Below, piece by piece: positions 13,701-27,800 of a DNA stretch of 64,000 bases. Position 1 is the first letter of the stretch. Each line of letters begins with the position of its first letter. A program made the translations under genes and the position numbers. The notes under the pieces were generated by a model, which did no database searches, had not been told where the DNA came from, and saw only the letters and a list, made by a program, of their open reading frames with translations. The stretch is from Aquila chrysaetos chrysaetos (taxonomy: Eukaryota > Chordata > Aves > Accipitriformes > Accipitridae). The DNA lies in the NCBI RefSeq assembly GCF_900496995.4, contig NC_044011.1:45805541-45869540 (forward strand), read 5' to 3'.

Positions 13701-16700
13701 ATGGAGAAAGAGGTTCATGGCTGGATGGGGACATGTTACCATCCTAACCCCGGTCCCCGGTGCTGATGGCAGGGGCTTTGTGGCAGAAGACCCTCATGCC
13801 AAGGACCAAAGGTGCTAAAAAACCCCTACGAACCAGAGGGTCTCTACCACTGCCTAACTGGGATTTACCTAAAAAGAGCAAATCCAGCCCAACATGTGCT
13901 AAAGCGGTAAAAAAGTGCAATCCTTGTCCACCACCCTCCAGACCTGCAGGGGAATTGGGCTATGGAGGGGAAGCCGGTTCCTAAGCAACGTTTTTGGGGA
14001 AATAAATAAAAAAGGATTGCTGAGTCCTGAGTCATATAGGTCGTATAGGCGCTGCTGGGTTTCTGAGAGCGGGAAGTCACTCCTGGCCCCGCTGCTGTGG
14101 CCAGTCGCTGTCTGGGTGCCTGGATGCCAGCGGGTCATGGAGGGACGAGAACAGCCGGCGAAGCCGGGCTAAATTTGACCGATATCACAGATAGGAAGCG
14201 AGATTAGGTCCTTCTCCGTCATCACTGCTGAGCCCAGCTCTCCTGACAAAGGCCCCAGGGGTGAGCCTGCTGCTAATCCAAGGAGCCAATTTTAGAGCCC
14301 GCTCTCTGCAGACAATCTCCGATTGTTTGGGCTGTTTTGAAGTTTTTCCCAGCCGCACCGTCATCGCATCCTGTGACTTGGCAGGAAAGGCTTTTGCGCA
14401 GGCACTGCTGCCAAGAAGCCCAAGAGGTGTGACAGCGTGGGCTGCACGTCCCCCCAGCCGTGTCCCCTCCCTGGGTGTCGGGGAAGGGGCTCGGTGGCCT
14501 CGGTGAAGGCGGAGGGGAAAAGCGGGTGGCTCCGGGCAGTGGATTGCCTGCGATGTGACGGCTGTGCCAAGGGGACCAGACACAGATGTGGCAGCTCGGG
14601 GCCACCCACCCTGGGTGTAGGGGACCCCTCCGGCTGCTGCAGGTGGGTGGAGGCGGCTGCAGCTCAGATGGGGCCATGAGATGCTGAAAGGAGCAGAGGA
14701 TTTTCTCCTGGGCTGGGGAAAAAGCCATTAAAACTGCAACAGAGCTCCTCCCCTTCTTTCTCCTGCTAAATAATGTATTTTTCCCTCCAAGCAAACTACT
14801 AGCACCACTCGCCTTCCTGTGCTCCCCCAGCACTGTTGCACCCCATTTCCAGGTCCCTCTTCACCCGCAGCCCATCAGCTGCAGGGCAGGATCCAGCTCT
14901 GCCCGTGGGTTTTCCCTTTAGGCTGTCAGCAGTTTTGCCAGGTCTTTCTTGAAATGGGAAGCAGCCAAAGCAAGCCGAGATACCTGAACCTGCCATCCAT
15001 CCCCTTCTTGTCTGGACTCAAGATGTTTCAAAGCTCTCCCCTTTCTATTTCTATCCTTATTGTCATCCTGCTTTGAGAGGAAGGTCTATTATTCCCCCCC
15101 TCCTTTTCTCTCTACAAAAATGGGACATTGTTTCTTCTTTCTTTGATTTAAAAGCCAAAAACAGTTATAGGAAACTGTTCAGCAGATGTTTTACAGTATG
15201 AACCTAGGGAAAAAAAAAAAAATAAAAGCTCTCCGATTTTGCTTGAGGATCTATATTTAGCCTAATGCTTCCTCCGATTCAGGGTTTGTGTTGGCATAGA
15301 CGAGGCGTAGGTTTAAGCACTTTGATTGTAGCATTTATTTTATTTCTCCCATTTGCTGCATCCATTAAAATCTGGAGCTGACTGCACGAGCTAATGAAGC
15401 TCATTCAGGGAGGAGGTAAATTCAGCTTGCTCTGTGTTTCAGCAAGGTCCCTTTCAGCCCACAGATGCTCAGGGTGGGATTTAAAAAAATAATTTCTCAT
15501 CCTATTTGCATTAGGGTAAGCAAGGCTGCGTCCGTGCTCACGGCAGTGCCCTGCGCTTGTGCCCAGGGTGGCCAAAATAAAATGAAACTCCCGGCTGAGA
15601 TTTATAAAGTCTCAGAGGGAGATTTATAGGCACTAAATGAACTGACGCTGTGAGCCTCAGTTCCTTGCGATGCACTGAAAATGGCATTCGCTGATTTTTG
15701 GAAACAGTTTCCATCAGGACAGCCAAAACTCATCCCGTAAACTTTCCCCAGGCCAGACTCCTGCTGACTTCAAAAACCCAAGGACTCAGTACCAGCTGAG
15801 TGAGACCTTCCAGATAAGGACGACGGTTAACATCGCCAGCCGTGTGTGCTCTTCCCTCAATCAGAAGCAACAGGAGAAACCTCATCTTTGCACTGTGAGA
15901 TTATACCGCAGGTGGGAAATAAAAAAGCCATCTGCTACCTGCAGGTCTGGGAAAGGCTGGGCAACGATGGCATCTCACCCTCTGTGAAATCCATCCCCTG
16001 TTGCCATGTGTACCCTGGTCCCAAATGCTTGCGGTGCCACTCGAAAAGGCAGACCGAGGAGAGGTTTGCCAGTGGAAAATTGAGGCTTGGAGCTTGCCCA
16101 AGAGACTGAGAGGAAGCCAATGCCACGTTATCACTGCCCGGTGACACTCCGCCACGGCACTCTCCATCAGCCCTTCCTGCGAGCCTGGCTCCTCTTCTTG
16201 CCCGCTCTCAGCCCGAGCCAAAATTTCCGTACCCTGCTGCAGGGCATCGGGCTGGAGCTGCCAACTGTGCCCCGGGAACATCGAGGAAAAAGCTTAGGGA
16301 AAACCTGCTGGGATGCAGGTTCCCCCAGGCTGGCACTCTGGATAAGTGAGCAGGCGGCTGCATTTGGGTCCCCAGCGATGGGAGCAGGAGCAAGAGGCTC
16401 AGACATATCTTTGGGATGCAGTTTCTTCTGGAGTTTGTGCTAAAAATACATATGTTTGCAGCTTATGGAGGGTGAGGATACCAGGACTTCATGCTGGGCC
16501 TCCTAAGGAGCATCTGCAGTGGGACAAGACTGTGCTGATACCCTGTAGATAGTAAAAGGTGGAAAATCAGCAGCAGAAGAAATCGGGTGTTATTCAAGTG
16601 CACAGAAGATGTGTGTTAATGAAGATACAGCTTGTTTGCTACACCTGATCTAGCGACTAGCCCAGAGATCCTTTGCAGACCTCCTTATCCTAATGGAGAG

Positions 16701-18289
16701 CCAAATCTAGGACCAAAAGTAAAGCCTGTACTTGCTTACTATTGGAAGTTTTCAATCAGAAAGAGCCACGCTGTGGTCTTATTTCCAGAATAAAATCCAG
16801 AGCATCTCCACTGAGGTGGGAGGTGCACGTGGGCACCCAGGTATAAGGGCAGGGAGGAATTCACCAGTGCTGGGACATGGGCTGGCCTTAAACATGACAC
16901 TGGGCATCACTGGCAGTGATCTGGGCTGTGGTTTCGAAGTTGAAATCAAAGCTGTGTTTCCAGACATTAATGGCGTGTTTGTTGTCTAAGATGGTGGAAA
17001 ACCAGATAAAAGCTGTAGCCCAAATGACCTGTTTGATTTCCTATAGGGCATTGTTCGTGCAGCTTCTAAATAGCCTGCATTAGAAAGACAGAGCAATTAA
17101 AAAGGCAAACTCACCCAAATTCATAGGCTGAGCTCTGGGATGCTGGAAGGATAAAGGTCTAATTCATAGAAACATCTTTGGCTCCTTTATTTAGGATTTC
17201 TGTATATTATATATGCAGACAACCAGGAATGTCATTTTTTCCAGACTGCTTTTTGCATAAATTAAGATTGTTTGCTGTTCACCAGCTAACCCCGCCATGA
17301 CCTCCCCTCCCCTCCACCCCCCCGGCTCTGCTTAAAACCCGTGGGCCCATGCTGGCTCCCGCAGACTTCTGTGAGTGCTGGGAAGGGGGAAGGCGAGCTG
17401 GGACATCCCGAGCTGCCCGGGGTGGCTTTTTTGGAGAGCTGTGGAGCTGCAATAAGGACGGCCAGGTTAATGAAGCACCTAAAGCAGGTCGTAGGACAAG
17501 AGTGAGGGTCCCCCCTCTCCCGGGTAGGTGTGCCCGCCTCAACCATCCTTGGAGGATGGATGGTGGGACGTGGTCATGCTCTTGGGGTCAGGTAGTGCCG
17601 CATGTGCTGAGGAAACGCCTTGGGAGACGCGAAGAGCTCCTTAACGCAGCCTGGATCCGGGTGGAAACCTGCTCGGCCCCGGGAGCGCTGATAAATGAGA
17701 CGCTGCTGCTTCCCCTCCCACCCACATACTTCCACTTTCACTTCACATGTGGGACCCAGCACTGCGATCCCCAGCCTGGCCATAAATAACCCCTCCATCA
17801 CCAGGCAGTCATGGTGACAGCGTGTATTAAGGCTGCCAGTACAAGTGTTATTTTTCTTCTTTCTTCCTCCTGGAGCCCTTGGCGTCCTTCACGGAGGGGA
17901 ACATCACACCTCTCAGGGGATGTCACCTGTGTCCTGTTATCCCGCCTGAGCTCCCCCGATAATCGACGGAGGATACAAAAGACAGTCTGTCCAAATGTGC
18001 TTGGTGGAGCTCAGGAATTAAATATGAAAAGACACAGCTGTTCCAAAAGCCTAATCTTTGTCACAGACAAACTTTCCTTGACCTGGAACCATGTGGAAAA
18101 TAAACAGAGAGGTAAAGGACATGTTAATAACTCATTTCCACAAACCCAAGCCTTGCATTTCTGCTACTGTATTTTTTTTCCCCTCCTGCTCGCTCTCATA
18201 GCATAAAGTATTTTGTAAGATACATACATTTTTGCATTGGTTTAGACGTCCAATTAGAGCACTGTGCTGAAATATCTCCAGTCACCGGC

Positions 18290-18345
18290 AACTTCCCTGC
18301 CCTATGGTTCCTCATACAGAAACACGGGATAATAATATTTTCTTT
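18290..18345 (+). repeat. possible MIR-like tail fragment
   Basis: A short stretch with 'ggttcctcatacagaaacacgggataataata' spacing resembles the MIR segment that normally reads cctcagtttcctcatctg followed by taaaatggggataataat. About 55 bp; too short for a firm call. Confidence 0.3.
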
Positions 18346-21124
18346 GCCGAACATGTAACTCAGGTTTCTGTCTGGATGGTGGTACCCAGGAGGGCACAGA
18401 TTTCAGCTCGGACCTCCTGAGATTATTGTAAAAACCACCAAATCCTGTTGTCCTCTGTTGTGTGTCTGTCAGCTGAGGGAGAACAAAAAGGTCAGTTTGA
18501 TGTTGGAAAAAAGGCCTCAAGAAAAAGAGAGTTTCCCAGGTTTATCAGCTAGCCGTATAACCCAAATACAATGAAATTGCTTAATTCTTACGTCATTCGA
18601 GTTCTTTCTCCTCCTCACCCCCAGCACAGTGGCATTTCTGACACTGAAAAGATGTGAACCATGAAAGGAGAAGCCCAGCGACTTCAAAGGATGTGCTGTG
18701 TTGGGTTAGAGTCAAGTGGTGAGTCACGAAACGATGGTGATGGAAAGCTAACGGCTCCTTTCTGCAGGCCTGGGATCACGCATGGGGACCACGAGCTGAT
18801 TTATGGATGCAGTTGAGATGCTGTGCTCGGCACTGCTGCTGAGGTGTCCCTCTCTCGCGGGGGGAAAACAGACCTCCGGAGGTCTGCAGGACCACCTTGA
18901 GTGGAGCCAAATGGAAAACTTGGGCTCTCCCTGTTCTCCAGATGCTGCTTCAGCCTCGCTGACAGTCCTTAGCGGCAGAGCAGGAGCTTTTTCACCGCTC
19001 AACCCTTCCCCAACATTTTTGGAGGCACCGCTTGCCAGGAGGGAGGTCTTCCAAGCCCAGGACACCAAAGCCACCGCACCCTGCTCTCCAGGCAAGGCCA
19101 CCTACACTACAGAAACCAGTATCTAAAGAGAGCAGGCGGCACAAGGGGACCCAGCTTTCGGATTTCGGCTGGTGTCCTCAGACAACAGCAACAGCAGTAA
19201 TGATAATTACAGTTTCCCATTCATTATCCTCATAGTTTAACCATAATAAGCTGCTTATTATTTTCAGAATGCGTTTTATATGACATTTTCACTGCGGTGC
19301 TAATCTTATTTTTTTAAAAGAGGATGCAAAGGGAAGCAGTTAAATGGTCTCAATTAATTTTCTTTATTTTTATACTGGCTTGGGAAGCAGTTGACTTTTT
19401 AAAAATGTCAAGATTTTTATCAACGTTTTGAATTTCACTACAGCAAGATGCAGGGAATATTTTAACAGATAAAAGAAAATAAAAATATCTCTCTTTTTTT
19501 ACCCCCATGCTAATAGTAAGTTAAGTAATAAAGAGCAAGTGATTAACTGGCTGCTGAATTCATTTTGAAATCTGGCCAGATGTGTTCGAGCAGGAATTGT
19601 TAGTTGATAGCATTTTTGTAAATCTGATCTTTATTTATACGCTTGCCTGGGAAAAGAGCACTTCTGAAATCTGGCTTTATAGTCTTAGATTAAATGATTT
19701 TGGATGAGGATTTTAATTTACAGATTTGAAGAGGGTATGTGTGATGGAATCTTATCTGTTTTTTTTCTGAGTGTATCAGATAGTCTAATAAAAGATCCCC
19801 CTCCCAACGAACAGGCCTAATTTTTCTTGAAATGACAGAACTGGTAAATGATGACTGATTTTCCAGTTAACATTTTCATAAATGAGAACTGATTTACCTT
19901 TTTCTTACAGCTTCCAGGAGTTCCTGTGCATCCTTCCCCTATGTTGTTAATGGTGTGAGTGGGGCAGGCACCTGCACAAAGGAGGTTGCAAAGATAATAT
20001 TTATGTTGGCTTTTAGAAAAGTGATTATTTTTTGTGCTTACAAGGCAAAATTCACAAATTTGCATCTTAAGGGCTCAGACTGGTGATGTTATGGCTAGAA
20101 CTTCCCTAGAGATGTTGCTTAACATCAGAGTTAGAGCTGAGTGGAAATTTCTCACTTCCTCTTCCAGAATGAAAATATGGATGGGACTTGGTGTTATTCT
20201 GGGGTTTATCATATATATACACATATATGTATTTATAGTGATGTGTATAGACTAAAAATGAAAACTCAAAGCCGAAGGAAAGGATTTTTCTGCACGTTGT
20301 ATCACATCCAAGCCAGTCTAACATCTTCAGGCACAGTTATTTAAAGCCCGTTTCTGCATGGTTCTCGTACCCCTTGTAGAAGCGAGATAAACCATGTATG
20401 AGCAAGTTTATAGCAATTAACTCAATCCGTATGAAGGAGATTTAACTGTAGCAGCTTCTAACCTAATATAGCCTCACAAAAGTCATGTGTGGACCCCTTT
20501 TAAGCATTCAGGATGCTCCCATACACCCTGAACTGCTTCTCTTTTAGTGTATATTCTGTATCCACCACATCATACCCAAGACGATGGATCTGAGCTCCTG
20601 CCTGACCCAAAGATGGAAAATCCCTATTCTCCCGCTTTTGAGGACAGATATTTCCCCTCAAATTGGACAGGGCATGCAGCACCCTTGGGCTCCATACAAG
20701 GAGGCAATTAATCGGGTGTTCGTCCCTGGCCCGCTGGCCAGAAGGCTTGAGCTCTGATGGTGCCTCTAGTTTGCTTTCGAGGCCAGCCAGCGACGGAAAG
20801 CCTCAGCACCTGGCCACCAGATGTGCACAGCTCTTGGGGGACCACTGCTGAAGCATCTGGGGCACAGGCTGCGTGTCATTGCCTTGATTTTGAGGAGGGG
20901 CAGGAGGGAATGCTGCCGCAGCCTGGGCAAACCTGCCACAGTATTTACAAGCACAGGCAGCTCCTTGATCTGGCTGTGTCACCTTCTCCCAAGGCAAACA
21001 GAGGCTGGGAAGGTAACCCTCCAAATCAAGACCCTCTTTCTTTGCTCCCTTGTACTGGGGTCAGCGTGTAATACCAACTAAAAGCAGACAGGTTCAGGCG
21101 CTCAGGGTCATTTTATCAGTTCCT

Positions 21125-21180
21125 GCTCTGTTTTTCCAGTGTAATATGGAAATGATGATACTTATAGATCCATAAAGGGA
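21125..21180 (+). repeat. possible MIR-like tail fragment
   Basis: Contains 'ctctgtttttccagtg taatatggaaatgatgatactta', the same pattern as the conserved 3' half of MIR-type SINEs. A very short, decayed remnant. Confidence 0.35.
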
Positions 21181-24100
21181 TGTGGAAGCTTATTACATGC
21201 AGCTTCTCACCCTTAGTGGCTTATGATCCTCAAGCAGGACCGCAAGCCTGCAGGATCTCTCCCTGGAAAGTAATCTGGGCGGCTGCAAGAGAGTCAATTG
21301 TGGTAGGTGACAGTCAGTGAAACTCAGAGCACTCTGGCCGTGATGAATTTTGCCCAGGTGATCCCTGTTCACTCCCCAGCTCCAGGATGCAAGCCGTGAC
21401 CCTCTCCAGTCATAGCCACCGTCAGTATGATGCCGCTTTCGTTTTCCATCCATTGCTCTAGCTGCAAAACGGTGATAAGGATTTCTTAGGTTATTGGGAA
21501 AGGGGCTGTTTCTGCTGACACCTATATCCAGCACCTTCCAGAAGGAGCTTGTGTGCCCGTGTGCCCTTAAATTGAAGCAGCCTACCAGTGCACAACCTGT
21601 GAAACATCCGCGAGACATCTCAGACTCGGTAAAAACATTAATAACTACTTAAGTTAAACATTAAGGAATCATTTTATTTTTTTATGAGTACAAAGAAAAT
21701 CCAAACCATCTGGAATGGAAAGTACATTTCGATGCACAATGGCTCTATGATAAATTCCATGAGCTACCCGAAATTTAACCCAACTTTTTGTTGCGAGCTG
21801 AAGCAACAGGCTTAGGTGACTGATGTACCCAAAATCAGGTGACCTCGTGCAAGCCGAGAGAGGTGATCTGCACGCAGCAGACATCGTGCTGCCTTGTAAG
21901 AAACAGCCGAAACCAGAAGCCTCTCCATTTTGCAGACACACAGTTGATTGGACAGCCATAATACAGAGGCTATTAATATATAGATTACTGTATCGGAAGA
22001 ACCGTCTGCTGCAGAGCAAAGCATCCAGCCCAGGGAAAGACATCTTGTTTGCAGCTGCCAGCGGGGTTATCCTGCAGCCTTGGGAAGAGTTGCCCAGATA
22101 AAAATTGATTGCTGGATGCATTCCACTCCTTTGGCGCTCAGACGTGACTGAGGCTTTGTACCAAAGCCCAGGAGGCTGGAAACCTTCCTGAGAAGATGGG
22201 AACCCTGTAAATAATTTCCTGCGTTAAAATAGCTACAAGAGCGATCCGTGCCTTACGGCTGCAAGTTCAACAGGTAACGTATATTCGGGCCACCTGTAGC
22301 TGTGTGTTTCTAAGTTAAAGCAAAGGAGAGATACATTCTTCATTTAGGAGCTGGAGAAAATCCTCGAAGGACCTGTTAATAGTTTTATGTGCATAAATAT
22401 TGGGGTTTTCTGTTTATTTGTCACTATGTGCATTTGAGCAATCTCCTGGACTAGGGGGTGAAGAACAGGAGAGACCTTTATGCCTGTGAACACTAGTTTT
22501 GCACATTTGATTCCTCTGGGTAGCATCTGGCAGCAGTAGATGCCACAGAAGCCCTGTGCAGGCAGAAATTATCCATGTCGTAGCAAATGCAGTTTCGGTC
22601 TGCACTTTGCAAATGTCCACTTAGCTGAGAGTATCCAAAATACCCATTTTTGGACTGGGAAGGGCTGACCCCAGGAGTTATTTCTCTCCTCAGACTGATC
22701 AATACTTCAGCCTGTATTTCCAGTGACAGTACTTAGATGTACATGCTGCATTTTTTTTATTGTGAAGACGCTGCAAACTTCCCTGAAAACCAGCCACTTC
22801 TGCAAATATTCTGGCAAGCAGAATATTACAGTGTCGGTGCATTGAGGCAATAAGGGCCGAGTCCCATGGCTGTGTCCTCTTTTTTGCTGTTATATTACAG
22901 TTTGCTTTTAGGATTTCTAGGGAAAATCACAGCAGCTGTTCCCAGCCTCCCATTTCGCCCATAAACAAAATGTCCCAGAACAGCACATATGTAACCCTTG
23001 ATGTTTGGGCTTTGCCCCACTCCCGAGGCTGCTGGCAGGGGCTCAGCTGGAGCGGTTGCTCACAAAGACGGTGTGACAGGGATCTGTGCTGGAACTGGAG
23101 AGGATTATCAGCCTGGAGCCCTCTCCTGGAGAAAAAAGCAGCTTTGCTGCCTGGAGAGTGAGAGCAGGAGAAGCAGGATGGGAACGTCCTCCTGCATCCA
23201 GGATCTGGGGGTAGAGCTGGGGCTTCAGAAGTCCCTGGCCAGGCTGCGAGGGTTTGGGCAGGGGGATGCAGAGGCGTTAGGAGAGGGCAGCCCCCGGTCC
23301 TGCACTCCCAGAGCGAAGCAGGTAATTTACACTGGTTTTTTTTGAAGTGAGCCCGCTGCAACCTGTGTTTCTGTCCCTCTCCCTTTTCCTGCCCAGCCGG
23401 GAAAGTGCTCGCCTGCCCTTCAGGTCCCAGCAGCCTTCTCTCCAGAGAGCCCCTGGCCTCCTTTAGCATCTGCGTTAAAAGCAGTCTTTGGGGTGATGCA
23501 GGTTGGGACCAGGCACCTCTATCAGAGGAGGGAGCTAAACCAGTGGCTCCCAGTGCTGCCCCAGCATCTCCCCTCTCTGGTGCCTTACATAAGGGGAGAT
23601 TGCTTCAGCCTTTATGCTTTTAAAAGCAAGCAGCAGCTACCATGGCTTTTTTTTTTTTTTGGCACGCCTGGTACCAGAGGCGTGTGATAAGAGGTTTTGG
23701 GGCAGGCTACCAGGCTGTGTCCACAGCAGCCCGATGGCTGGATCCTGCCCAGCCTTGGGGGTAAGGCAGGCACCAGAAAGCCGGCGGTGCCCTGGGATAT
23801 GCACGGGAGCAGGAAAGGCAGAGGTGCCCAGGGGACCTTTTAGGAGGAAACAGCAGTTTCTGCCATTAGGCACCTCCAGGCAGAGGCAGGAGCTGAGCCG
23901 AGGTTCGGGGATCAGGGCTGGATAAACCTCACCCTGGTTGTGCTGTGCGTGCCTTTTTTTTTTAGTCGCCGTGCAAGAATAAGCTCCACTTCACAGGGAC
24001 TTTGGGGGGCCAGAGTAACACTTGCAAAACCCGCTGAAGCCCTCGGCTCGCTTTACAGGACGCAGGAGCAGCGTGGACACAAAGGCCACCACCACCACAG

Positions 24101-25567
24101 CCCAGTACCCCGCACTGGGGGCAGGGGGGGGCTAGCAGGAGGCTGCCCCCCATGACCACCTCAACCAACATCACTGTTTTTTTTTTTTCCCCATCGGCGT
24201 GACATCTGCCAGAGGTGGCTTTTTCCTGGCTAGCGGTGGCCGCCGGAGCATGAGCGGCGTGGAGCTCTCCTTTCCCACCGCCCTGGATGCAGGACTGACC
24301 ACTCCCCCTCCCTTTGAATAGGCGGCCCTGCTGCAAACACTATATTTCCATCCTCTCCAGCTCCAGCGCAGAGGATAGCACCAGGTAGTTGGAAAGAGAT
24401 CGGAGACAAGTGTGGGAAGCCGTGGAAGACATAAGCTTTTCCCCTGGTCTTTCAGCTAAGTAGTAAGTGGCGGTGGGGAGAGAGTCTGTTTAAACTCTTT
24501 TGTGGGTTGTAGGTACCTGTGTTCATTTTCAGGACATCTAAGATTTGTTTTGCCAGCGATTTACTTTTACTCTCTCCATTTCCAGTTTCACCCAGTAACT
24601 GATTCATGTGTTTGCTAACAGTACTGCAGAGTCTTATATAAATGTCTGAGCTGATGCTTCCCTTTAAAAATCCCCCCCCTTTATTTTTTATATAGAGTAT
24701 ATAAATTTTATATGTATGTTTAGGAGAACATTATTATTTTCCTCTTCTAGGCAGAAGGCTGCACCTTGGCATTATTACAGTGGATTAAATTTGCAGTTCT
24801 TTTTCTATTTTGAGTTGCATTTTGGTTTGGATGGAGGTTTGTTTTTTTTGTTGCGAGGCAGGGGGAGAAGCAAAGTGCCTGGGGTCGGATGCTCACTCAG
24901 CTCCCTCCAGCCCTGAGCACAGACAGACAGACAAGGAGCAGACCCCCTCACAACGGGACTGATTCCCATCTTCGGAGGGATGCTTGTAAGGGGTTTGCTG
25001 CCGCACCTCCCCTTGTTTTCAAGAGCAATGCCATCCCCCAAAGGGCAGAAAGTGCCACAGGTGCCAGCATTTGCTTTTGGGAGGAATTGGAGCCCTGAGT
25101 GTGACAACCGCAGGGATGTGCTGCCGCGCCGCTGCCGTTCCTTGGGAAGGGCGCAATCCTGCACCCCTCACCCAGCCGAAAAGAGCCAGTGGGAATTGTG
25201 AGTCCCTGAGGAGCACAGGCAAGGCCTTCCCCCTTCCCATTAGTCTCTAAATCATTGCTTTGCATGTGGCCACTCCTTTGGTATTACAGTTACCATCAAC
25301 TTCCCATCCTGTGCTGTCAACTGACACCTTTGGGGGCTGTGGGCTGGGTCCAGAGCGGTTTCCTGCTTACAGGCTATTCATGCTGCCTCTAATTTGGCTG
25401 GTTTTTTAAGCTTTCCCCTGCCTGTTGTGTAAACAATTTTCTGGCAAGCCAGATTTTTAGGGCTACCCAGGCATTTTCACCTTGGGCAGCAGGGAATGGC
25501 ACCACTCACCCGGTGGCTGGGGTTTGTGCAGAAGCACGCCGTGCATTTTGTGCACCCAGCACCGGGA

Positions 25568-25592
25568 TGTGTGTGTGTGTGTGTGTGTGTGT
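25568..25592 (+). repeat. (TG)12 microsatellite
   Basis: Twelve and a half uninterrupted TG units, a standard dinucleotide microsatellite capable of length polymorphism and Z-DNA formation. Confidence 0.95.
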
Positions 25593-25679
25593 CCCCTGTC
25601 CTCAGCTTCACCGCTGAGCTTCGGGGTACCTTGTGCCCCTCCAAACTAGAAAACACCCCAGTGCTATTTTCCTCGTTAT

Positions 25680-25790
25680 ACATCTGGCAAGTTGAGGCAC
25701 AGAGGAACGAAAGGTAACCTAATTTTCTAAAGCGATTTGGATACCTAATGAAAAGAGGTGCTTCGTGGGATTTTCAAAGCACTGTCAGAC
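25680..25790. repeat. old amniote interspersed repeat remnant
   Basis: Contains 'gttgaggcacagagg' followed by 'ggatacctaatg' and 'gtgggattttcaaagcact'. These phrases recur in fossil repeats of turtles, crocodilians and birds as I remember them. I cannot assign a family. It is decayed and partial. Confidence 0.35.
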
Positions 25791-26679
25791 CTGGGCAGGC
25801 TGGTCTCAAGCGTCCTGCTGCGGGATTCTAGAGCAAAACGCAGCCTTACAGCTAGGCTGTCAATCCCTGACCAAGACCCCTTTACCACGGGGCAGACTGG
25901 GCTCCCTGAGATGGCGACCGTGTGCTCCTCGCAGGGCCAGATCCTTCCCTGGTGCAGGGGATCCCTTGCTGAACTGTGGGAAACTCATCCGGTTCTTTCC
26001 CCTTTTGCTTTGCCCCAGCTGACGATCTGGCACCTGATGTTGTGCTGTAAGTCTATTATTTCACGGAGGGAAATTTGTGAGTGAAATAACAGATGACCTA
26101 ATTACCCCACCACCACCCATTCACATCTTCCTGCAATTGCAAGTAGCTGCTATGATCCAAGAGAGAGCAGCGTGATTTAATGGCAACAGCCTCCCTGGTT
26201 TAGTATCCCACCTAAACCCCTCTCCTTGCCATGACCTGCGCTGTCAGCTCGCTATAGATTTGGTGGTGCTGTTGACAGTGGCATTATTTTAGCTTCATTA
26301 TAAAATAGCAGCTGAGTAATAGACGAATGAGCAGGGTAAAGGAGAAGTCTAAAGCAGAAAGCAGTTTACTATCAAGCACAAAGAACAAGGGCTCGTGGGC
26401 ACGTGTGTATATGAGACTGGTCCAAACTTTAACTGTCCCAGCACTATCTCACAACTGCTGTCATCCATCCCAGCTAGAGCTTGTCCAGCCAAATGGGAAG
26501 GCTCTTAAGATACCATCGTATCTCCTTCAGATCTGACAGCTACTGAGAAAAGAAAGAGCACAGCGTTAAAGCAGAAAGTGATGTGCTGACAGGCAGCTGC
26601 CCCTGCCCCTGCTAGCCGCATCATTCCCAGAAACAGCGCGGACAACCTTCTTATGGCAACGCTAATCCGACTGCAATCA

Positions 26680-26800
26680 CCACTGTGTAGTTAAGATAGT
26701 GGCTCAGGGGCTCAGATACTCGGCCTCTCATGCTCACTTTCTCCATATGACCTTAGCCAAGTCATTTAATCTCTTGGAGTATTTACGGAGGGTGCAGAAG
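26680..26800 (+). repeat. MIR-like CORE-SINE remnant
   Basis: The sequence follows the MIR order: a 'gttaagatagtggctcagggg' head region, then 'catatgaccttagccaagtcatttaatctct', which in MIR is 'tgtgaccttgggcaagttacttaacctct'. The head is degenerate and the tail is lost. Relics of this SINE class are known at low copy number in sauropsid genomes. Confidence 0.5.
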
Positions 26801-27640
26801 GGCAATTGCTATATTGCTCTAATTTACCATAGCATCATTATTTACTGTCCGGCCTGGTTTCCCTTCAGTAAATCAGGTATTATCTCTGAGAACGCTACAA
26901 AGTTTTAAAATCATAACAACTGTGGGATCCCCGGTATGAAATGGAGACAGGAGGTGGCCGATCTGTTAAAAAGCGTGGTTTGTAAATAGGCAGCAGGAGA
27001 AGCATGCTCATTTCTATTGCTCATATCCCTGCATTAAGGACGCTTCTTTTATTTTAAGCTGGTGCCAGGGTTTGATGAATTGAATGAGGTTTTTAACATG
27101 CCAACAGATCAACAAACACTCTTTCCCCTGAGAACTGAATTGGCAGGCGGCCTGGAAAATGCCAGGATTTCAAGGGTTAAAGCCTTGCGGAAGAATGTCA
27201 TTTCCACGAGCTATTTTCCCCACCCCCTCAAAGATGATAAATTATTACTTGATGCAAAAATAAAATGGCTATCACTAAGCAGCTTTGGGTCAGTGAGCTG
27301 CCAGCGCAGCAGCCCATGGAGGATGGTCATCTTGAAGGTGCTGCTTCTCATTTTTAAGGTCTTCATTCACATTCTTGAAGTCAGAAATATTTTGATGGTG
27401 TTGCTGATGCTGCCCTGTCCTCCTGGCTCCTCATCTATCCCCATGGAGAGGGAATTTTGTTAGTTTATTGGGATGGAGAAAAGCACCCGAGTACTGTTTT
27501 GCAGCTGTCCCAGTTGTGCCACCCTTCAGCGACACCTTTACTGGGTTGCCACCCTGGGGTTGAGAGATATGGGGTGGGTAGAAGCTGAGCGTGGTCCTAC
27601 CACTCAGAAACTGGGGAGCAATCTGAGCCGCAGGATTTTG
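26801..27640. other. non-coding spacer between two MIR-like relics
   Basis: Unique sequence of mixed composition with no recognised repeat, exon or promoter signal. An AT-rich stretch at 27000-27300 is bounded by ordinary sequence. Its open frames are short. Confidence 0.4.
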
Positions 27641-27800
27641 CAAGAGACAGGGGAGACCCGTGCACAGAGCACTAAACTGGGAGACAGAGGTGGGAGCTGC
27701 TGGTCTTGACTCTGCCATGGGAAAGTCACTGTGGTCTCACTCCGCTTCTCTTTTCCCCATCCTTAAAACAATATAATACTAAAACACTATATGAGACTAT
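27640..27800 (+). repeat. MIR-like CORE-SINE, near full length
   Basis: The best MIR-type copy in the window. In order it has 'gcacagagcactaaactgggagacag' (tRNA-like head), 'ctgctggtcttgactctgcca' over the position of a B box, 'gggaaagtcactgtggtctcac', 'ttttccccatccttaaaacaatataata', and a tail ending near 'tataaaggtc'. The B box is too degraded for RNA polymerase III use. Assignment is from remembered consensus. Confidence 0.55.

Larger units (their letters stand above)
5301..26680. other. upstream non-coding DNA, block 2
   Basis: About 21 kb without a recognisable exon. It contains homopolymers (A17 at 6971-6987, G12 at 8286-8297, A14 at 8483-8496, A13 at 15210-15222, T14 at 23647-23660, T12 at 24177-24188). 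It has short (AAGC)n at 7381-7396 and a purine-rich GAGC/GAAT stretch around 12111-12230 in which GCATGAATGA recurs 50 bp apart. A (TG)12 microsatellite lies at 25568-25592. Decayed MIR-like tails occur near 7655, 18290 and 21125. A mildly CpG-rich patch lies at 13230-13470. The 19.2-19.8 kb stretch is AT-rich, free of recognised repeats and may be conserved. Everything else looks like ordinary unique intergenic sequence. Confidence 0.55.
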
